DNA from: Klenkia brasiliensis
GTDB taxonomy: Bacteria > Actinomycetota > Actinomycetes > Mycobacteriales > Geodermatophilaceae
DNA: 64,000 nt
Direction of reading: 5' to 3'
Assembly: GCF_900100695.1 (NCBI RefSeq)
Contig: NZ_FNCF01000002.1
Span: 186,001 to 250,000 of the forward strand
The notes beneath the pieces were generated by a model that worked only from the letters and a program-made list of their open reading frames with translations, was not told where the DNA came from and made no database searches. The number at the start of each line of letters is the position of its first letter. Within the stretch, counting starts at the first letter, position 1. Below are positions 7,423-17,672 of the stretch, piece after piece. Position numbers and translations under genes: made by a program.

Positions 7423-10400
7423 GTGTTCACCAAGGTCCTGGTCGCCAACCGCGGGGAGATCGCCGTCCGGGCGTTCCGCGCCGCGTACGAGCTGGGCGCG
7501 GGCACCGTCGCGGTGTTCCCGCACGAGGACCGGAACTCGGTGCACCGGCTCAAGGCCGACGAGTCCTACGAGATCGGCGAGCCCGGGCACCCGGTCCGGG
7601 CCTACCTCGACGTGCAGGCCGTGGTCTCCGCCGCCCGGCGGGCCGGCGCCGACGCCGTCTACCCCGGCTACGGGTTCCTGTCGGAGAACCCCGACCTGGC
7701 CGCGGCCTGCGCCGCGGCCGGCATCACCTTCGTCGGCCCCAGCGCCGAGGTGCTGGAGCTGACCGGGAACAAGGCCCGCGCGATCGCCGCCGCGCAGGAC
7801 GCCGGCCTGCCGGTCCTGGGCTCCACCGACCCCAGCGACGACGTCGACACCCTGCTGGCCGCGGCCGAGGGCATGGACCTCCCGGTGTTCGTCAAGGCCG
7901 TCGCCGGTGGTGGCGGGCGCGGCATGCGCCGGGTGGCGGAGCGGTCCGCGCTGCAGGGCGCCATCGAGGCGGCCATGCGCGAGGCCGAGTCGGCCTTCGG
8001 TGACGCGACGGTGTTCATCGAGCAGGCGGTGGTGAACCCCCGGCACATCGAGGTGCAGATCCTCGCCGACACCACCGGCGAGGTCATCCACCTGTTCGAG
8101 CGCGACTGCTCGGTGCAGCGCCGGCACCAGAAGGTCATCGAGCTGGCGCCCGCGCCCAACCTGGACCCCGAGCTGCGGGAACGGATCTGCGCCGACGCGG
8201 TCGCCTTCGCCCGGGCCATCGGCTACTCCTGCGCCGGCACCGTCGAGTTCCTGCTCGACGAGTCCGGCCGGCACGTGTTCATCGAGATGAACCCGCGCAT
8301 CCAGGTGGAGCACACGGTCACCGAGGAGGTCACCGACGTCGACCTGGTGCAGGCCCAGCTGCGCATCGCGTCGGGGGAGACCCTCGCCGACCTCGGTCTG
8401 TCGCAGGACACGGTGCAGCTGCGGGGCGCGGCGCTGCAGTGCCGGATCACCACCGAGGACCCCGCCAACGGCTTCCGCCCCGACACCGGCCGGATCACCG
8501 CCTACCGCTCCCCGGGCGGCGCCGGCGTCCGGCTGGACGGCGGCTCCTCGATGGGTGCCGAGGTGGGCGCGCACTTCGACTCCATGCTGGTCAAGCTGAC
8601 CTGCCGGGGGCGGGACTTCGGCGTCGCGGTGGCCCGGGCCCGCCGGGCGGTGGCGGAGTTCCGGATCCGCGGCGTGGCCACCAACATCCCGTTCCTGCAG
8701 GCGGTGCTCGACGACCCCGACTTCCGCGCCGGCCGGGTGACGACGTCCTTCATCGAGGAGCGGCCCGAGCTGCTCACCGCCCGGCAGTCCGCCGACCGCG
8801 GCACCCGGCTGCTGGCCTACCTGGCCGACGTGACCGTCAACGCCCCGCACGGCGAGCGGCCGCACCTGGTCGACCCCACCGCCAAGCTGCCCGCCGTCGA
8901 CCTCGCCGCGCAGCCCCCGGCCGGGTCGCGGCAGCGGCTGCGCGACCTGGGCCCGGTCGGGTTCGCCCGCGCCCTGCGGGAGCAGACCGCGCTGGCGGTC
9001 ACCGACACCACCTTCCGCGACGCCCACCAGTCACTGCTGGCCACCCGGGTGCGCACCAAGGACCTGCTCGCCGTCGCCCCGCACGTCGCCCGCACCACCC
9101 CGCAGCTGCTCAGCCTGGAGTGCTGGGGCGGGGCCACCTACGACGTCGCGCTGCGCTTCCTGCACGAGGACCCGTGGGAGCGGCTGGCCGCGCTGCGCGA
9201 GGCGGTGCCCAACGTGGCGCTGCAGATGCTGCTGCGCGGCCGCAACACGGTGGGCTACACGCCCTACCCGACCAAGGTGACGACGGCGTTCGTGGACGAG
9301 GCCGCCCGCACCGGCATCGACGTGTTCCGGGTGTTCGACGCGCTCAACGACGTCGCCCAGATGCGCCCGGCGATCGAGGCGGTCCGGGAGACCGGGACGG
9401 CGCTGGCCGAGGTGGCGCTCTGCTACACCGGCGACCTGTCCGACCCCGCCGAGCCGCTCTACACGCTGGACTACTACCTGCGGCTGGCCGAGCAGATCGT
9501 CGAGGCCGGCGCGCACGTGCTGGCCATCAAGGACATGGCCGGGCTGCTGCGCCCGCCGGCCGCGGCCACCCTGGTCGGCGCGCTGCGGGAGCGGTTCGAC
9601 CTGCCGGTGCACCTGCACACCCACGACACCGCCGGCGGCCAGCTGGCCACGCTGATGGCGGCCTGGCAGGCGGGGGTGGACGCCGTCGACGGCGCGGTCG
9701 CCTCGATGGCGGGGACGACGTCGCAGCCACCGCTCAGCGCGATCGTCGCGGCCACCGACCACACCGGGCGGGCCACCGGCCTGGACCTGGCGGCGGTCAA
9801 CGACCTGGAGCCCTACTGGGAGGCCGTGCGGCGGGTGTACGCCCCGTTCGAGTCCGGGCTGCCCAGCCCGACCGGGCGGGTCTACACCCACGAGATCCCC
9901 GGCGGGCAGCTGTCCAACCTGCGCCAGCAGGCCATCGCGCTGGGCCTCGGGCAGCGGTTCGAGGAGGTCGAGGACGCCTACGCCGCCGCCGACCGGCTGC
10001 TCGGCCACCTGGTGAAGGTCACGCCGTCGTCCAAGGTGGTCGGCGACCTCGCGCTGCAGCTGGTCGGCGCCGGGGTCGACGTCGCGGCGTTCGCCGAGGA
10101 CCCGGGGAAGTACGACCTGCCCGACTCCGTCGTCGGCTTCCTGCGCGGCGAGCTGGGCGACCCGCCGGGCGGCTGGCCCGAGCCGTTCCGCACCCGCGCG
10201 CTGGAGGGCCGCCGGGCCGCCGAGCCCGGCGCCGAGCTGTCCGACGCCGACCTGGCCGGGCTGCGCGACACCCCCCGGCCGACGCTGAACCGGCTGCTGT
10301 TCCCCGCGCCCACGCGGGAGTTCGAGGCGCACCGGGAGGCCTACGGCGACACCGCGGTGCTGCCCAGCAAGGAGTTCCTGTACGGCCTGCGGCGGGGCAC

Positions 10401-10797
10401 CGAGCACGCCGTCGACCTGGAGCCCGGGGTGCGGCTGCTGATCGGGGTCGAGGCGGTCAGCGAGCCCGACGAACGCGGCATGCGCACCGTCATGTGCACC
10501 CTCAACGGCCAGCTGCGGCCGGTGAGCGTGCGCGACCGGTCGGTGGACTCGGCGGTGAAGGCCGCGGAGAAGGCCGACCGGGGCGACCCGGGCCAGGTGC
10601 CCGCCCCGTTCGCCGGCGTGGTGACGCTGCAGGTGGCCGAGGGCGACCGGGTCGCCGCGGGGGACGTTCTGGCCACGATCGAGGCGATGAAGATGGAGGC
10701 CGGCATCACCGCACCGCGGGCCGGCACCGTCTCCCGCGTCGCGATCGGGCAGGTGCAGCAGGTCGAGGGCGGTGACCTGCTGGTCGTGCTGGGCTGA
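7423..10797 (+). CDS. pyc: Pyruvate carboxylase
   Basis: 1,124-residue single-chain biotin enzyme that makes oxaloacetate from pyruvate, CO2 and ATP (anaplerosis). Order of domains: biotin carboxylase (about 1-455, with the GGGGRGM ATP loop and EMNPRIQVEHTVTEE), carboxyltransferase (about 525-810, starting at DTTFRDAHQS with the metal-binding HLHTHDT further on), the PYC/OADA connecting domain, and a C-terminal biotinyl domain with EAMKMEA, biotin acceptor K1090. Full length for the family. GTG start at 7423, preceded by GGAGG. Confidence 0.97.
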   Translation: MFTKVLVANRGEIAVRAFRAAYELGAGTVAVFPHEDRNSVHRLKADESYEIGEPGHPVRAYLDVQAVVSAARRAGADAVYPGYGFLSENPDLAAACAAAGITFVGPSAEVLELTGNKARAIAAAQDAGLPVLGSTDPSDDVDTLLAAAEGMDLPVFVKAVAGGGGRGMRRVAERSALQGAIEAAMREAESAFGDATVFIEQAVVNPRHIEVQILADTTGEVIHLFERDCSVQRRHQKVIELAPAPNLDPELRERICADAVAFARAIGYSCAGTVEFLLDESGRHVFIEMNPRIQVEHTVTEEVTDVDLVQAQLRIASGETLADLGLSQDTVQLRGAALQCRITTEDPANGFRPDTGRITAYRSPGGAGVRLDGGSSMGAEVGAHFDSMLVKLTCRGRDFGVAVARARRAVAEFRIRGVATNIPFLQAVLDDPDFRAGRVTTSFIEERPELLTARQSADRGTRLLAYLADVTVNAPHGERPHLVDPTAKLPAVDLAAQPPAGSRQRLRDLGPVGFARALREQTALAVTDTTFRDAHQSLLATRVRTKDLLAVAPHVARTTPQLLSLECWGGATYDVALRFLHEDPWERLAALREAVPNVALQMLLRGRNTVGYTPYPTKVTTAFVDEAARTGIDVFRVFDALNDVAQMRPAIEAVRETGTALAEVALCYTGDLSDPAEPLYTLDYYLRLAEQIVEAGAHVLAIKDMAGLLRPPAAATLVGALRERFDLPVHLHTHDTAGGQLATLMAAWQAGVDAVDGAVASMAGTTSQPPLSAIVAATDHTGRATGLDLAAVNDLEPYWEAVRRVYAPFESGLPSPTGRVYTHEIPGGQLSNLRQQAIALGLGQRFEEVEDAYAAADRLLGHLVKVTPSSKVVGDLALQLVGAGVDVAAFAEDPGKYDLPDSVVGFLRGELGDPPGGWPEPFRTRALEGRRAAEPGAELSDADLAGLRDTPRPTLNRLLFPAPTREFEAHREAYGDTAVLPSKEFLYGLRRGTEHAVDLEPGVRLLIGVEAVSEPDERGMRTVMCTLNGQLRPVSVRDRSVDSAVKAAEKADRGDPGQVPAPFAGVVTLQVAEGDRVAAGDVLATIEAMKMEAGITAPRAGTVSRVAIGQVQQVEGGDLLVVLG

Positions 10798-10897
10798 CCC
10801 GCCCGGTCGATACGGTCGCTTCTGTTCCGTTGGTGAGGCACACTCGATCGCGCACCACCGAGTGGCGTGGTGCGCGAGCTCGGGAGACGGTGCTGAC

Positions 10898-11107
10898 GTG
10901 ACGGCTGCTGCGGTGGACCCCCTGACCCATGTCCTGGCCCGGGTGCAGCACGTGCTGGGCGCCGGTCGCGCCGCCGAGGACGCAGCGGTCACCGCCGTCG
11001 GCCGGTTCCTGCGCGGTGACGAACCGGCCTGGTTGGGCGGTCGCACGGACGTCGTCCGGCTCGACGTGCTGACCGTCTGCGAGCTGCTCGCTCTCCGTCG
11101 CGGCTGA
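10898..11107 (+). CDS. Small hypothetical protein
   Basis: 69-residue predicted soluble protein, acidic and Leu/Val-rich, starting at GTG with a GGGAGA sequence 12 bases upstream. It shows an N-terminal amphipathic helix ([14 protein letters not shown]) and a C-terminal [15 protein letters not shown]. No family recognised. Composition at codon third positions is normal for this genome, so it is probably real. It sits alone between pyc and the chemoreceptor gene. Confidence 0.5.
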   Translation: MTAAAVDPLTHVLARVQHVLGAGRAAEDAAVTAVGRFLRGDEPAWLGGRTDVVRLDVLTVCELLALRRG

Positions 11108-11285
11108 CCTCCCCGGGTCGCCGTGTCGACCCGTCCGGGACGGTCACCGAGGAACTTGCAGCGACCTCCCAGGTTGCGCTCAACAGCGGAACCGGATCGT
11201 CCGTCAACGGGGACGCCCGGACGGACGGTCCGGGGATGCCGACGCCCCAGCCCCGGGCCGGCAGCGCGAGCTCCGAGGAGAACCC

Positions 11286-12896
11286 GTGACCACCACCGCC
11301 GGCCCCGCCCGCTTCTGGGCCGACCGCTCCATCCGCGTCAAGGTCCTGAGCGCCGTGGGTACGGCCTCCGTGGCCGCCGGGGCGATCGGCGTCCTGGGCC
11401 TGGTCTCGCTGAACTCCGCGGCCGACACCACCCAGGACCTCTACCGCAACAACCTGCTCAGCGTCGCGTCGCTGGGCGCCATGATGTCCGACGTCCAGGA
11501 CATCCGGATCCAGAACCGGAACGCCATCCTGGCCGAGGACGACGCGGACACCCGGGCGGCGCTGCAGGCCGTCGACGAGGCCGCCGACCGGTTCCGCACC
11601 GGCCTCGAGGCCTACACGGCGTCCGGCGTGACCGACGAGAAGCAGGCCCTGGTCGACGACGCGGTGGCCGACCTGGACGCCTCGTCCGAGCTGATCGACC
11701 AGGTGCTGGCCCCGCTCGCCGAGGCCAGCGACTACACCGGCTGGATCCGGGCCAACACCGACCAGGTCAAGCCCCTGCTCGACACCGTCACCGACGACCT
11801 GCACCAGCTCAGCACCCTCGAGCAGCAGGACGCCTCGGACGCCGTGGAGTCGGCCGCGTCCGCGGCCTCGTCCTCCCGCTACCTCGTCCTGGCCGTGCTG
11901 GCCATCGGCATCGCCCTGGCGATGACGGTCGGCTGGCTGGTCGCGGCCGGGGTGTTCCGGGCGGTGCGCCGGGTGCAGGGCGTGACGGACGCGCTGGCCT
12001 CCGGCGACCTGACCGCGACCGCGGGCCTGACTGCGCGGGACGAGGTGGGCCGGATGGGCGAGTCGCTGGACAAGGCGCTGGCCCACCTGCGGGTCGTGAT
12101 GGCCCAGGTGGCCGGGTCGGCCGACGCGGTGGCCGCCTCCAGCGAGGAGCTGTCGGCCTCGGCGGCGCAGATCGCGGCGTCGTCGGAGGAGACCTCGGTG
12201 CAGTCCACCGCGGTGACCGGTGCCGCGGAGGAGGTCTCGCGCAGCGTCGCCACGGTGGCGGCGGGCGCGGAGGAGATGAACGCGTCGATCCGGGAGATCG
12301 CGCAGAACGCCAACCAGGCGGCCCGGGTCGCCGCGGAGGCGGTGGCGGAGGCGGAGGCCACCAACGCGACGATCACCAAGCTGGGTGTGTCGTCGAAGGA
12401 GATCGGCGACGTGGTGAAGGTGATCACGTCGATCGCTGAGCAGACGAACCTGCTGGCGCTGAACGCCACCATCGAGGCGGCGCGGGCGGGTGAGGCGGGC
12501 AAGGGCTTCGCGGTGGTGGCGAACGAGGTCAAGGAGCTGGCGCAGGAGACGGCGCGGGCGACGGAGGACATCGCGCGGCGGGTGGAGGCGATCCAGGCCG
12601 ACACCGGTGGTGCGGTGGCCGCGATCGGCCGGATCGGTGAGGTGATCGGGCAGATCAACGACTACCAGCTGACCATCGCCAGCGCCGTGGAGGAGCAGAC
12701 CGCGACCACGAACGAGATGTCCCGCAGCGTGGCCGAGGCCGCCGGCGGCACGACGGAGATCGCCGCGAACGTCACCGGCATCTCCACGGCCGCCGACTCC
12801 ACGACCCAGGCGCTCTCGCAGACCCGGCTGGCCGTCGACGAGCTGTCCCGGATGGCCGCCGACCTGCGCACCGGCGTCGGCGCCTTCACCTACTGA
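11286..12896 (+). CDS. Methyl-accepting chemotaxis protein
   Basis: 536-residue chemoreceptor of the inner membrane. TM1 about 20-42, an extracytoplasmic helical sensor domain of about 150 residues (four-helix-bundle type), TM2 about 197-222, HAMP about 223-275, then the cytoplasmic signalling coiled coil. The tip motif [20 protein letters not shown] begins near residue 382 and identifies the CheA/CheW contact site. The GTG start has GAGGAG 7 bases upstream. No che or flagellar genes lie in the window, so its ligand and pathway partners are elsewhere. No C-terminal pentapeptide for CheR tethering. Confidence 0.95.
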   Translation: MTTTAGPARFWADRSIRVKVLSAVGTASVAAGAIGVLGLVSLNSAADTTQDLYRNNLLSVASLGAMMSDVQDIRIQNRNAILAEDDADTRAALQAVDEAADRFRTGLEAYTASGVTDEKQALVDDAVADLDASSELIDQVLAPLAEASDYTGWIRANTDQVKPLLDTVTDDLHQLSTLEQQDASDAVESAASAASSSRYLVLAVLAIGIALAMTVGWLVAAGVFRAVRRVQGVTDALASGDLTATAGLTARDEVGRMGESLDKALAHLRVVMAQVAGSADAVAASSEELSASAAQIAASSEETSVQSTAVTGAAEEVSRSVATVAAGAEEMNASIREIAQNANQAARVAAEAVAEAEATNATITKLGVSSKEIGDVVKVITSIAEQTNLLALNATIEAARAGEAGKGFAVVANEVKELAQETARATEDIARRVEAIQADTGGAVAAIGRIGEVIGQINDYQLTIASAVEEQTATTNEMSRSVAEAAGGTTEIAANVTGISTAADSTTQALSQTRLAVDELSRMAADLRTGVGAFTY

Positions 12897-12898
12897 GG

Positions 12899-13795
12899 TC
12901 AGACCGCGAAGCGGGCCTCGTCCTCCCGGATCCCGGGCAGGCCGATGGTCTCCAGGAACCCGCCGAAGTCGCCCATCGGGGAGCCCTCGGTGGACGAGGT
13001 CCGCTTGAGCGTCGACAGCGCGGTCTGCATGGCCTGGGTGGCGGCCAGCAGCGTGCTGATCGGGAAGAGCACCAGCGAGAAACCGAGCTCGGCGACCGTG
13101 TCCATGGTCAGGCCCTCGGTCGCACCGCCCTCCACCCAGTTGAACAGCAGGTGGTGGCCCTTCAGCTGGGTGGCGACCAGCTCGACGTCCTCGGCGGTGC
13201 GGGGGGCCTCGACGAACAGGACGTCGGCGCCGGCGTCGGCGAACCGCAGCGCCCGGTCGATCGCCGCGCGGGTGCCCTCCACCTGCGCGACGTCGGTGCG
13301 GGCGATGACCACCAGGTCGGGGTCGGTGCGCGCGGCGACGGCGGCGCGGACCTTGGCCACCGCCTCCTCGACGTCCACCACGGCCTTGCCGGTCATGTGC
13401 CCGCAGCGCTTGGGCGAGATCTGGTCCTCCAGCTGCAGCCCGGCGACGCCGGCCTGCTCGTACTCCCGCACGGTGCGGACGACGTTGAGCGCGTTGCCGT
13501 AGCCGGTGTCGGCGTCGGCGATCAGCGGGACCTCGACCGCCTGCGCCATCCGCCGGGCGTTGTCGGTCATCTCGGCACCGCCCAGCAGCCCGATGTCGGG
13601 GCGGCCGAGCAGCGAGGCCGACGTCCCGAAGCCGGTCATGTAGACGACGTCGAAGCCGGCCTGCTGCACGAGCCGGGCGCCGAGCGCGTCGTAGGCGCCG
13701 GGGGCCACCAGCGGACGACGGGACTCCTGCGCGGCGGCCAGCAGCTCCCGGAGGCGGGCACGCGGGTTCGGGCGGGGGGCGACGAACGAGCTCAC
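12899..13795 (-). CDS. Isocitrate lyase / PEP mutase superfamily protein
   Basis: 298-residue TIM-barrel enzyme of the isocitrate lyase/phosphoenolpyruvate mutase superfamily. Metal-binding DADTGYGN, the EDQ strand end, and PKRCGHM are visible; the last corresponds to the catalytic KKCGH loop of (methyl)isocitrate lyases, here with Arg in place of the second Lys. Possible activities are 2-methylisocitrate lyase, oxaloacetate decarboxylase or carboxyphosphonoenolpyruvate-type chemistry. GTG start with an AGAGGA ribosome site. It is the last gene of the RutA cluster, so it may cleave a C-C bond in the final product of that pathway. Confidence 0.85.
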   Translation of the reverse strand: MSSFVAPRPNPRARLRELLAAAQESRRPLVAPGAYDALGARLVQQAGFDVVYMTGFGTSASLLGRPDIGLLGGAEMTDNARRMAQAVEVPLIADADTGYGNALNVVRTVREYEQAGVAGLQLEDQISPKRCGHMTGKAVVDVEEAVAKVRAAVAARTDPDLVVIARTDVAQVEGTRAAIDRALRFADAGADVLFVEAPRTAEDVELVATQLKGHHLLFNWVEGGATEGLTMDTVAELGFSLVLFPISTLLAATQAMQTALSTLKRTSSTEGSPMGDFGGFLETIGLPGIREDEARFAV

Positions 13796-13849
13796 AGCTG
13801 TCCTCTCACGGGCGGACCGGCGGGGCCCGGGTGCGGGCCCCGCCGGCGA

Positions 13850-14902
13850 TCAGCCGAGCAGCGGCTTGACCTTCTCGCCGAAGGTCTTCACGCCCTGCTC
13901 GAAGTCGTCGAAGGTGAACATCATCCCCTTCACCCCCGGCATCTTGGCCACCTCGTCGATCTGCCGGGCGACCGTCTCCGGGGAGCCGACGAGGGTGGCC
14001 ATGTTGAAGTTGACCGCGCCCTCGGGGAGGTTGATCGTCCGCGCGGTGCCGCCGTCGTCGGCCGTGGTGTCGCGCGAGCCCTCGTCGCTCATGTAGCCCA
14101 GCGCCGCGAGGTCAGCGCCGTCGTGGTAGCTCTTCCACTTGGCCTGGGCCTCCTCGTCGGTGTCGGCGATGATCGCCATGAACAGCGGCAGCGAGCCGAC
14201 GTCCCGGCCGGTCGTCGCCGCGGCGGCGGCCAGCTTCTCGGTGGGCTCCCGGTAGGTCTCGGGGGTGTTGATGCCCGGGGAGAGGATGAAGTTGTAGTCG
14301 CCGTGCTCGGCGCAGAAGCGCATGCCGCGCTCGCTCTGCCCGGCGCAGACGATGTCGATGTGCGCGCTGGGCTGCGGGGACAGCTTGCAGTCGGTCATCT
14401 GGAAGTACTGCCCGTCCAGGTCGCAGGTGCCCTTCTCCCAGAGGTCGCGCAGCACCTGCACGTACTCGGTGGAGTAGTCGTAGCGGTAGCCGAAGTAGTC
14501 GTCGCCGGGCCACAGGCCCATCTGCGAGTACTCGCCCGACGCCCAGCCGGACACGATGTTGACCCCGAACCGGCCCGGGGCGATCGAGTCGATGGTGGTG
14601 GCCATCCGGGCCACCAGGGCCGGGGGCAGGGTGAGGACGGCGGTCGACGCGTAGAGCTTGATCTTCTCGGTGACGGCGGCCAGGCCGGCCATCAGGGTGA
14701 ACGACTCCAGGTTGTGGTCCCAGAACTCGGTCTTCCCGCCGAACCCGCGCAGCTTGATCATCGACAGCGCGAAGGCGAAGTCCTGCGCCTCGGCCTCCTG
14801 CACGATGCGCTTGTTGAGCTCGAAGCTCGGCATGTACTGGGGTGCGTTCTCGCTGATCAGCCAGCCGTTGTTCCCGATCGGGATGAAGACGCCGAAGTCC
14901 AT
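13850..14902 (-). CDS. rutA: Pyrimidine monooxygenase RutA
   Basis: 350-residue LLM-class FMN monooxygenase. Several long stretches match what I remember of E. coli RutA: the N-terminal [24 protein letters not shown], then [36 protein letters not shown] and YVQVLRDLW. RutA opens the uracil or thymine ring between N3 and C4 with reduced FMN and O2, giving ureidoacrylate peracid (or ureidoacrylate). The ATG start has AGGAG upstream. The flanking isochorismatase-type gene could act as RutB, but rutC, rutD, rutF and rutG are absent, so the substrate may be another pyrimidine-like ring. Confidence 0.88.
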   Translation of the reverse strand: MDFGVFIPIGNNGWLISENAPQYMPSFELNKRIVQEAEAQDFAFALSMIKLRGFGGKTEFWDHNLESFTLMAGLAAVTEKIKLYASTAVLTLPPALVARMATTIDSIAPGRFGVNIVSGWASGEYSQMGLWPGDDYFGYRYDYSTEYVQVLRDLWEKGTCDLDGQYFQMTDCKLSPQPSAHIDIVCAGQSERGMRFCAEHGDYNFILSPGINTPETYREPTEKLAAAAATTGRDVGSLPLFMAIIADTDEEAQAKWKSYHDGADLAALGYMSDEGSRDTTADDGGTARTINLPEGAVNFNMATLVGSPETVARQIDEVAKMPGVKGMMFTFDDFEQGVKTFGEKVKPLLG

Positions 14903-14958
14903 GCCTGCTCCTCTGGTCTGCAAGGGGGTGTTCCGGCGTCGCTGCCGGGGTCTGGGGG

Positions 14959-16329
14959 TCAGCCGGCGGCGCAGGCCTCGGCGAAGTCGCGGGCGGAGCC
15001 GCCGTCCCCGAGGGACAGGACGGCGGCGAGCACCCGCTCGGTGGTGGCGTCGTCGGCGACCGGGGCCATCGACTCCCGGTACTTGGCGACGACGTCGGCG
15101 TCGGTGAGCGGCCGGTCGGCGTGGCCGCGGTTGACCTGCTCGCGGTGGGCGAGCACCCGGCCGTCGGTGGTGGTGACCTGCACCCAGCCGGAGTAGGCAG
15201 CCGGGAAGGCGCTCTCGTAGTCGGGGACGACCTCGACCTTCCGGGCCAGGGCGAGCACCTCCGGGTCGCGCAGGGCCTCCTCGGACAGCTCGGCCAGGGT
15301 GAACCGGTCCCGGGCCAGCGCGGTGGAGACGATGTAGGGCAGCGAGAACTTCGCGTCGTACTCGTCGCGCGGTGCCCACTTGGCCGCGGCGGGCTCGCAG
15401 ACCACCTTGCCCGGCACCGGGTGGATGGCGCACCGGACCGAGGCCACGTCGGCGGCGGTGAGGCCGTGCTCGGCGCGCAGCAGCAGGACGGCGTCGGCGA
15501 AGGCGTGCGCGAAGTGGCAGACCGGGAAGGGCTTGACCGCCGTCTCCGGGGTCTCCCACCGCTGCCCGAGGCCGTCGGCGACCAGCTCGGGGTGGGTGTC
15601 GCGGCCGGACAGGTGGCTGGCGAACAGGCCGAACCGGCCCTCGTAGACCGCCTCCGGCCCGCTCCAGCCGGCCTTCGCGAAGGTGGCGGCGGTGATGCCG
15701 GACTGCGCGGCCCAGCCCGGGTGCAGCCGCTTGGTCCACGAGCCGTCCTCGAGGAACTCCAGCAGCCCGGCGGCCATCGACCCGACCACGCCCTGCGCGG
15801 CGACGAGCTGGTCGGCGTCCAGGCCGGCGATCTTGCCCGCGGCCACGGCGGACCCGAACGCCCCGGCCACCGCGGTGGGGTGGAAGCCCAGGTCGTGGAA
15901 GGCGCCGGCCCCGGCCAGGCCCACCCGGGCGGACACCTCGACGCCGAGCAGGTAGCCCAGCAGCAGGTCGCGGGTGGAGGCGTCGGCCGCGACCGCCGCG
16001 CTGATGGCGGCGGGCAGGGCCGCGGCGGAGACGTGGGTGACGGCGCCGATGTGGGTGTCGTCGAAGTCCAGCCCGTGCACGAGCACGCCGTTGAGCACGG
16101 CGGCGTCCCGCGCGGACAGCCGGGTCTTGGACCCCAGCACGGGGACGTCGCCGGTGCCGAAGGTGGCGAGCGCGTCGGCGGCGACGTCGGCGAACGGGTG
16201 CGCGGACGAGGCGAAGGCCAGCCCCACGGCGTCGAGCACGAGGTGGCGGGCGCGGTCCAGCACGGGTGGGGGGACGTCGTCCCAGGTGGTGCGGGCGACG
16301 ACGTCGGCGACCTGTCGGGCGATGCTCAT
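14959..16329 (-). CDS. MmgE/PrpD family protein
   Basis: 456-residue member of the MmgE/PrpD (2-methylcitrate dehydratase, cis-aconitate decarboxylase) family, with the N-terminal helical domain including [16 protein letters not shown] and the [15 protein letters not shown] segment near the active site. Family members dehydrate or decarboxylate tricarboxylic acids, but many remain unassigned. GGAGG sits 7 bases before the chosen ATG at 16329; an in-frame start at 16356 is less likely. In the cluster it could process a polycarboxylate produced with the PEP-mutase-family protein. Confidence 0.88.
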   Translation of the reverse strand: MSIARQVADVVARTTWDDVPPPVLDRARHLVLDAVGLAFASSAHPFADVAADALATFGTGDVPVLGSKTRLSARDAAVLNGVLVHGLDFDDTHIGAVTHVSAAALPAAISAAVAADASTRDLLLGYLLGVEVSARVGLAGAGAFHDLGFHPTAVAGAFGSAVAAGKIAGLDADQLVAAQGVVGSMAAGLLEFLEDGSWTKRLHPGWAAQSGITAATFAKAGWSGPEAVYEGRFGLFASHLSGRDTHPELVADGLGQRWETPETAVKPFPVCHFAHAFADAVLLLRAEHGLTAADVASVRCAIHPVPGKVVCEPAAAKWAPRDEYDAKFSLPYIVSTALARDRFTLAELSEEALRDPEVLALARKVEVVPDYESAFPAAYSGWVQVTTTDGRVLAHREQVNRGHADRPLTDADVVAKYRESMAPVADDATTERVLAAVLSLGDGGSARDFAEACAAG

Positions 16330-16356
16330 GGGGCTCCCTCCTGTGATCGCGACCAT

Positions 16357-16367
16357 ATGTCAGACGT
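16357..16367. promoter_or_regulatory. Candidate FadR/GntR operator inside the rut-like cluster
   Basis: ATGTCAGACGT, a near-palindrome around GTC-A-GAC, lies between the isochorismatase gene (overlapping its 3' edge) and the MmgE/PrpD gene. It shares the GTCAGAC core with the site at 17597 in front of the divergent GntR gene and resembles the TNGTCNGACNA sites of FCD-type GntR regulators. Confidence 0.4.
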
Positions 16368-16973
16368 TTAGGCGGGGGAAGACCCCAGCGCGCGGAACCA
16401 GGCCGCCCCGTCGGGCACGACGTCGGCGTACCGGGCGTCCAGATCGACCAGCGCGGCGTCGTGGATCGCCGTGGACCGGTCGGCCACCGCGTCGGCCAGG
16501 ACGACGGGGGCGTAGTCCAGGGAGGCGGCGTCGACGACGGTGGCCCGCACGCAGCCGGCGGTGGTGAACCCGGCGACGGCGAGGGTGTGCACGTCCAGGT
16601 CGTGCAGCAGGTCGTCCAGGTCGGTGCGCACGAAGCCCGAGGCGCGCTTCTTGGTGACCACGGGCTCGCCCTCGACGTAGCCGACGCGGGGGTCGAGCTC
16701 CGCCAGGTCCGCGCCCGGGCGCAGCTGGGTGAGCGCAGGGGCCTTCGCCGTCCACACCGGGCCGAGGTCCTCGCCCTCGTCGAAGACCACCCGCAGCCAG
16801 ACGACGGGGACGCCGGCCTCCCGGGCCGCCGCGGCCGCCCGACCGCAGGCCAGGGCCGCCTCGTCGACCGCGGGGTCGAGGGTGAACAGCTTCTGGCAGT
16901 CGACCAGGACCAGGCCGGGGCGCTCGGTGGTGTCCAGCCGGCCGACGCCGACCCGGACGGCCTCGGCGGTCAT
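16368..16973 (-). CDS. Isochorismatase-family cysteine hydrolase (RutB/N-carbamoylsarcosine amidase-like)
   Basis: 201 residues. The triad of the family is visible: Asp in VLVDCQK, Lys in [10 protein letters not shown], and the nucleophilic Cys in [12 protein letters not shown]. The [12 protein letters not shown] form is typical of N-carbamoylsarcosine amidase and maleamate/ureidoacrylate amidohydrolases, which release ammonia and CO2 from carbamoyl groups. Next to RutA, it is a good candidate for the step that RutB performs in E. coli. Its ATG overlaps the stop of the WrbA-like gene by four bases (ATGA), so translation is coupled. Confidence 0.85.
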   Translation of the reverse strand: MTAEAVRVGVGRLDTTERPGLVLVDCQKLFTLDPAVDEAALACGRAAAAAREAGVPVVWLRVVFDEGEDLGPVWTAKAPALTQLRPGADLAELDPRVGYVEGEPVVTKKRASGFVRTDLDDLLHDLDVHTLAVAGFTTAGCVRATVVDAASLDYAPVVLADAVADRSTAIHDAALVDLDARYADVVPDGAAWFRALGSSPA

Positions 16974-17584
16974 CCCTCGACCGCGGTGGCCACGGCGCCG
17001 GCGAACCGGGCGAGGCGGACGCCCTGCAGCCGGCAGGCCTCCAGGGACACGTCGTCGGGGACGGCGCCGGAGCGGGAGACGAACGAGCCGCCGTAGGGGT
17101 TGCCCGACTCCTTCATCAGGTGCCGCTCGCCGTAGCCGAGGGGCAGCACGAGCGAGCCCCAGTGGTAGAGCACGTTGTTCATCGCCAGGATCGTCGACTC
17201 CAGGCCGCCGTGGCCGGTGCTGGCGCTGGTGAAGGCGGTGCCGACCTTGTCCGCGAGCTTCCCCTGGAACCACAGGCCGCCGGTGGTGTCGAGGAACTCC
17301 TTGAGCTGGCCCGAGGGCAGGCCGAAGCGGGTGGGGCTGCCCAGCGCGATGCCGTTGGCCCACTCGAGGTCGTCGAGGGTGGCGGTCTGGTACCTCGCCT
17401 CGTCGACGAAGGCCTGCCATTTCGGGTTGGCCGCGATGGCCTCTGCGGGGGCGAGCTCGGGGACGATCCGCAGCCGGACCTCGGCACCGGCCTCCTCGGC
17501 GCCCCTCCCGATCGCGTCGGCCATCGCGGCCAGGTTGCCGGTGGCGGAGTAGAAGACGACGGCGATGCGGGGGGTGACGGGCAC
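16970..17584 (-). CDS. WrbA-like NAD(P)H:quinone oxidoreductase (flavodoxin fold)
   Basis: 204 residues with a flavodoxin/WrbA fold: the FMN phosphate loop YSATGNLAAMADA near the N-terminus, GSPTRFGLPSGQLKEFLD, the FTSASTGHGGLE loop and GYGER. WrbA reduces quinones with NAD(P)H. In this operon it may protect against reactive intermediates or cycle a flavin; a true RutF-type flavin reductase is not seen. First gene of the minus-strand cluster, GTG start, weak ribosome site. Confidence 0.85.
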   Translation of the reverse strand: MPVTPRIAVVFYSATGNLAAMADAIGRGAEEAGAEVRLRIVPELAPAEAIAANPKWQAFVDEARYQTATLDDLEWANGIALGSPTRFGLPSGQLKEFLDTTGGLWFQGKLADKVGTAFTSASTGHGGLESTILAMNNVLYHWGSLVLPLGYGERHLMKESGNPYGGSFVSRSGAVPDDVSLEACRLQGVRLARFAGAVATAVEG

Positions 17585-17596
17585 GGCCCCATCAAA

Positions 17597-17607
17597 GGGT
17601 CAGACGA
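17597..17607. promoter_or_regulatory. Candidate FadR/GntR operator in the divergent promoter region
   Basis: GGGTCAGACGA with the palindromic core GTC-A-GAC, placed 13 bases upstream of the WrbA-like start and about 65 upstream of the GntR start. It has the same core as the site at 16357. Its position would let the GntR protein control both the cluster and itself. Confidence 0.4.
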
Positions 17608-17672
17608 TTGGCGCCGTCAACGCCCCCGGTGTCAACACCGTGTGAACCGCTGCCGCTGGCAGACTGCGCAGC

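Noticed and set aside
8439-10775. Second plus-strand frame across pyc
   Set aside because: Arg/Gly/Ala-rich shadow frame; the pyc frame carries all catalytic motifs.
9031-11046. 671-codon minus-strand frame opposite pyc
   Set aside because: Shadow of pyruvate carboxylase; low-complexity Gly/Arg/Leu composition and no recognisable domain.
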